Origin: Myxococcales bacterium UBA5297
GTDB lineage: Bacteria; Myxococcota; Myxococcia; Myxococcales; UBA5297
NCBI GenBank assembly: GCA_002408385.1
Contig: DHSB01000133.1
Span: 12,121-21,277 of the forward strand
Length of the DNA stretch: 9,157 nt
Reading direction: 5' to 3'
Shown: piece by piece, positions 6,484 through 9,157 of the stretch
Layout: the number at the start of each line of letters is the position of its first letter
Numbering within the stretch: position 1 is the first letter of the stretch
The notes under the pieces: generated by a model
Databases searched by the model: none
Told to the model about the DNA's origin: nothing
What the model saw: the letters and a program-made list of their open reading frames with translations, nothing else
Translations under genes and position numbers: made by a program

Positions 6484-7911
6484 ATGCTGGCGTATTTTTG
6501 CGTGACCGCGCTCCTGACCGCGGCGGCGGGGAGCGCGAAACAAGACGAAAGCCCGCGCGAGCCAAATGAGCGCAGCCTCGCGGTCGTCGCCTTCGGTCGC
6601 TGCGAGCAGGCGCCTCTCGGCGAGGCGACCCGCGCCCTGCGCCGCGAGGTGACGCCCGTCGCGAACGCGCGGGTGCTGAGCGAAGCCGAGACCGCCGAAC
6701 CGGGCGGAGGACTGCCGAGGGTCTCGGTCGAAGAGGTGCGGCGGGCAATAGAGGCCGGGCGAACCGACTTCTTGAATCTCAATATCGCGCATGCCGAGAA
6801 GACGCTGTGGGCGGTACTGCCCGAGATAGACCGGCTTCCTATCGGGCCCGAGCGTTGGAACGCCTATTGGAGCACCCGCGTCCACCTCGCCCGCGTGCTC
6901 GAGTACCTCGGACGCAAGCCCAAGGCGACCGAGCTGTTCCTCGAAATACTGAAGGTCCAGGAGGACTTCTCGCTCAACCGCATCGAGTTTCCCCCCTCGA
7001 CCCGCGAGCAGTTGGAGCTGACGCGGTCGCTGATGGCCGGCTTGCCGCGCTACAAGCTCACGGTGACCAGCCGCAAGCCCGGCCAACCGGTCTTCGTCAA
7101 CGGCTTTCCGCTCGGCAAGACGCCATTCGAAAAGTCGATGGTGAGCGGCACCTACGCGCTCGTCGTCGGCGAGCCGCATCGCCACGCCTTCGTGCGCCAG
7201 GTCTTGCTGCAGGCGGACACGGTGCTCGAGGTCGAGCCTGAGCGCGAGGCGGGCTTTCGCCGGGAGCTCGGCCCCTGCTTCGAGGCCGGACCGGATCGCG
7301 AAGAGCGGCTGGCGCTCATCGCCGCGCTCGCCCCGGCGCTTGGCGCCGACGAGATCATCGCCGTGCGGCTCGAGAGGCTCGGCGCCGAGGACTACCTCGC
7401 CGCGGCGCTTGTCGAGGTCAGACGTGGGCGCGAGGTTCGCGAGGGGCGGGTGCGCCTCGAGCAGCCGACCCTGCCGAGACTGGCCGATCTGGCGCGTTTT
7501 GCGCTCACTGGCGAAGGCGAGCCGGGGAGAGTCGAGCTGGTCGACCCCTCGAGCTATTCGCAAGGCGACCACCGGAGTGGAAGCAACCATTGGTTGCCTG
7601 CCGCCGGCTGGATCCTCGCGGGCGCGACCGCGGTTCTCGGCGGGGTCGCCGTCTACGAGCACTGGCGCGCCAGCGGTCTACAAGCCGACGCGGAGGCCCT
7701 GCTGAAGAACGGCGCGCTCTCGCATCTCGACAAGCCCGAATACGACCGACTGCGGGCCGACGCAGCCTCGGCGCGAGGGCTCAGAAACAAATTGGCCATT
7801 GGGGCTGGGGCGAGCGCCGTTGGCGCCGGGGTTTCTTTCGGTTTGATGCTTTTACCCGGCGAGCGCGGGCGCGCGCCGTCACTCACCGCGGCGGTTGCGA
7901 GCAGTTTCTGA
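6484..7911 (+). CDS. PEGA-domain envelope protein with helical N-terminal region and two hydrophobic segments near the C-terminus
   Basis: A 475-aa predicted envelope protein. Residues 1-15 form a short signal-like segment without basic residues. Residues about 80-186 are helical and TPR-like, with an alanine/leucine-rich pattern such as VHLARVLEYLGRKPKATELF and then FPPSTREQLELTRSLM. A PEGA domain follows at about 190-252: KLTVTSRKPGQPVFVNGFPL, G-K-T-P at 211-214, then SGTYALVVGE. Residues 270-340 (ALAPALGADEIIAVRLERLG, then a strand-rich stretch) resemble half of a TolB-N/CsgG-like alpha/beta domain. Two hydrophobic segments, about 370-391 and 436-458, flank a charged linker. The protein ends in VASSF. 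PEGA domains are small beta folds found in surface and periplasmic proteins of Myxococcota and others. Role here unknown. It is the first gene of the rightward operon; the next starts 21 bp after its TGA. Confidence 0.88.
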   Translation: MLAYFCVTALLTAAAGSAKQDESPREPNERSLAVVAFGRCEQAPLGEATRALRREVTPVANARVLSEAETAEPGGGLPRVSVEEVRRAIEAGRTDFLNLNIAHAEKTLWAVLPEIDRLPIGPERWNAYWSTRVHLARVLEYLGRKPKATELFLEILKVQEDFSLNRIEFPPSTREQLELTRSLMAGLPRYKLTVTSRKPGQPVFVNGFPLGKTPFEKSMVSGTYALVVGEPHRHAFVRQVLLQADTVLEVEPEREAGFRRELGPCFEAGPDREERLALIAALAPALGADEIIAVRLERLGAEDYLAAALVEVRRGREVREGRVRLEQPTLPRLADLARFALTGEGEPGRVELVDPSSYSQGDHRSGSNHWLPAAGWILAGATAVLGGVAVYEHWRASGLQADAEALLKNGALSHLDKPEYDRLRADAASARGLRNKLAIGAGASAVGAGVSFGLMLLPGERGRAPSLTAAVASSF

Positions 7912-7920
7912 CTTGGCACA

Positions 7921-7929
7921 GGGAGGGAG
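7921..7929 (+). promoter_or_regulatory. Purine-rich ribosome binding site of the second PEGA gene (GGGAGGGAG)
   Basis: GGGAGGGAG lies in the 21-bp gap after the TGA of the first PEGA gene and 3 nt before ATG 7933; the core GGAGG is 7 nt away. It supports an independent, efficient start for the second cistron. Confidence 0.7.
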
Positions 7930-7932
7930 CCC

Positions 7933-8997
7933 ATGAACGGTCCGCTGGTGGCCGTCCTGCTGGCGGCGACGACCGCCGCGCCGGAACGCCTGGCGATATA
8001 CCCGCTTACTTCCCACGGCGCGCCACCTGAGGTGATGCAACAGCTCGGAGCTGCCCTGCGCATCGAGCTGGCGCGTGCCGGCGTCGCCCAGGTCGTCACC
8101 GAGGAGGAAGGCCGAAGCGCGCTCAAGCAACCCTGTGGGCTGAATAAAGCCTGCCTCAGCAGGTTCGGGCGCGCCGCTGGGGCGACCGAGGTGCTGTTCG
8201 GCGAGGTGCACGCTCATCCGGACAGCTTCGCGGTCACCCTGCGCCTCCTCGACGTGACGAGCGGGAGCGAGACGAGATCGGCAACCGCGAGCATCAACCG
8301 CGACGTCGAGGAGATGGTCTGGGCGACGCGCGCACAGGTCTGCCAGCTCAAGGCCCCCGAGCGCTACGCGGGCCGCATCCGCTTCGAGGTCCCCTCGGGC
8401 GCTCAGCTCTTCGTAGACGGGCACGAACGGACCGAACGCGGCGCGGCGCTGCGGCCCGGTTCCTACGCGGTGCGAATCGTCGATTCCGGGCGCGAAATCG
8501 AAACCTGGGTCGAGGTGAAGTTCGAACAGACCGCGACCGTGCGCCTGCGCCGAGGCGAAAGCGCACCCGAGACCCGCTACGAACCTTGGTCGGACGAAGA
8601 CAGCGTCGAGCTGCGGCGCCTCGCGCCTGAGTTGCGCGACTCCATGTCGGTGGGCGCAGAGCTCGTCGAAAAGGACGAATCAACAGCGCCGCGCTGGCCT
8701 GCGTACACCGCCCTTGGCGTCGGCATCGTCCTGATCGCGGCCGGAGTCGCTCTTCAGGTTCGGGCCAACTCCTTGCGCAATGAGATCGAAACCATGCGCG
8801 GCCCGAGCGGCAACGTCCTCCTCGGGAAGGGCTCCGAGGTGCGCTCGCTGCAAACCAGCATGTCGACCGCGCGTGTCACCGGCTGGTCGCTTCTCGGCGC
8901 GGGGCTCGCCGCCGGGCTCGGTGGCGGCGCCTATCTCCTGCTCGTCCCGGCCCCAACAGGCGCGCGCGCCGAAATCGGAATGACAACAAGCTTCTAA
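7933..8997 (+). CDS. PEGA-domain envelope protein with N-terminal TolB-N/CsgG-like domain and two hydrophobic segments
   Basis: A 354-aa predicted exported protein. Residues 1-16 are a short signal-like segment (PLVAVLLAATTAA) with no basic residue. Residues 19-115 look like an alpha/beta domain of the TolB N-terminal/CsgG type: RLAIYPL strand, a helix around MQQLGAALRIELARAG, then C68-x5-C74 in QPCGLNKACLSRFG, GATEVLFGEVHAH and VTLRLLDVTSG. That cysteine-pair layout is frequent in Myxococcota envelope proteins. Cys137 is the only other cysteine. A PEGA domain spans about 146-206, with FEVPSGAQLFVDGHE and then LRPGSYAVRIVDSG. Hydrophobic segments at about 258-276 and 316-338 flank a charged helical linker, and the chain ends in MTTSF. 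It is the second gene of the operon. The tail resembles that of the protein encoded just upstream, which suggests duplication and rearrangement. Function unknown. Confidence 0.88.
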   Translation: MNGPLVAVLLAATTAAPERLAIYPLTSHGAPPEVMQQLGAALRIELARAGVAQVVTEEEGRSALKQPCGLNKACLSRFGRAAGATEVLFGEVHAHPDSFAVTLRLLDVTSGSETRSATASINRDVEEMVWATRAQVCQLKAPERYAGRIRFEVPSGAQLFVDGHERTERGAALRPGSYAVRIVDSGREIETWVEVKFEQTATVRLRRGESAPETRYEPWSDEDSVELRRLAPELRDSMSVGAELVEKDESTAPRWPAYTALGVGIVLIAAGVALQVRANSLRNEIETMRGPSGNVLLGKGSEVRSLQTSMSTARVTGWSLLGAGLAAGLGGGAYLLLVPAPTGARAEIGMTTSF

Positions 8998-9011
8998 CTG
9001 CGAGGGACCGC

Positions 9012-9157
9012 ATGCGACACATTGCTTTGAGCCTGGTTTCTGTCTTCCTTCTTGCCTGCCCTTCCGACATCCCCGGGGTCAATTGCGCCACGAACGAGGA
9101 TTGCGCCAATGGGGGCTTCTGCAACGACGGGATTTGCGTCGAAGCCGCCTTCGTCGC
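9012..9157 (+). CDS. Cysteine-rich lipoprotein, N-terminal 48 residues (3' end beyond window)
   Basis: The visible part has a short signal peptide with a basic N-terminus (MRHIALSLVSVFLLAC) and a classic LLAC lipobox, so Cys16 would be lipidated. Directly after it comes C25-x5-C31-x5-C37-x4-C42 with the pattern C-x2-N-x-D-C and an N-D-G-I-C ending. The same module ends the small lipoprotein at 3779-4231. The start is ATG 9012, with GAGGG 5 nt upstream (9002-9006), 14 bp after the stop of the second PEGA gene. It is therefore probably the third gene of that operon. What the rest of the protein does cannot be seen. Confidence 0.82.
   Translation, partial: MRHIALSLVSVFLLACPSDIPGVNCATNEDCANGGFCNDGICVEAAFV

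Noticed and set aside
6008..6505. A 165-codon plus-strand open frame filling the divergent spacer
   Set aside because: No Shine-Dalgarno site, no recognisable motif, arginine- and serine-rich; it would overlap the start of the first PEGA gene in another frame.
6208..7662. A 484-codon minus-strand open frame opposite the first PEGA gene
   Set aside because: Charged, low-complexity translation; the opposite strand carries a clear PEGA domain and a strong ribosome binding site.

Overview
The window is GC-rich (most third codon positions are G or C). It reads as chromosomal DNA of a Myxococcota-like (deltaproteobacterial) organism. That placement is inferred from the GC bias, the cysteine-rich lipoproteins, the tandem PEGA-domain proteins with paired hydrophobic segments, and the frequent non-ATG starts. 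No rRNA or other phylogenetic marker is present to prove it. I saw no insertion sequence, CRISPR array, phage gene or convincing tRNA.

Left part (1-3392), housekeeping. The 5' part of clpX lies on the minus strand (1-560, truncated by the window edge) and starts at a TTG. A 404-bp gene-free spacer separates it from a divergent plus-strand pair. The pair is a multi-pass membrane protein of the DUF1624/heparan-alpha-glucosaminide N-acetyltransferase type (965-2131) and an RsmB-type 16S rRNA m5C methyltransferase (2124-3392). The two reading frames overlap by 8 bp.

Middle (3393-3778). A convergent 386-bp gap holds no credible gene but an unusual density of GC-rich inverted repeats. One may terminate the rsmB transcript and another the minus-strand lipoprotein operon. 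The cluster could also be part of a structured RNA.

Right part (3779-9157), envelope locus. A minus-strand operon encodes a 576-aa lipoprotein (4258-5988) and a 150-aa lipoprotein with 17 cysteines (3779-4231). Across a 495-bp divergent control region, a plus-strand operon encodes two PEGA-domain proteins (6484-7911 and 7933-8997), then the start of another cysteine-rich lipoprotein (9012 to beyond the window end). The two operons share a four-cysteine module with the spacing C-x5-C-x5-C. The two PEGA proteins are built from the same parts in a different order. The 576-aa lipoprotein has a two-half layout that resembles lipid-binding TULIP/BPI-like proteins; this is a hypothesis from pattern only. 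Together the five proteins look like components of one uncharacterised cell-envelope system. That is the most interesting content of the window.
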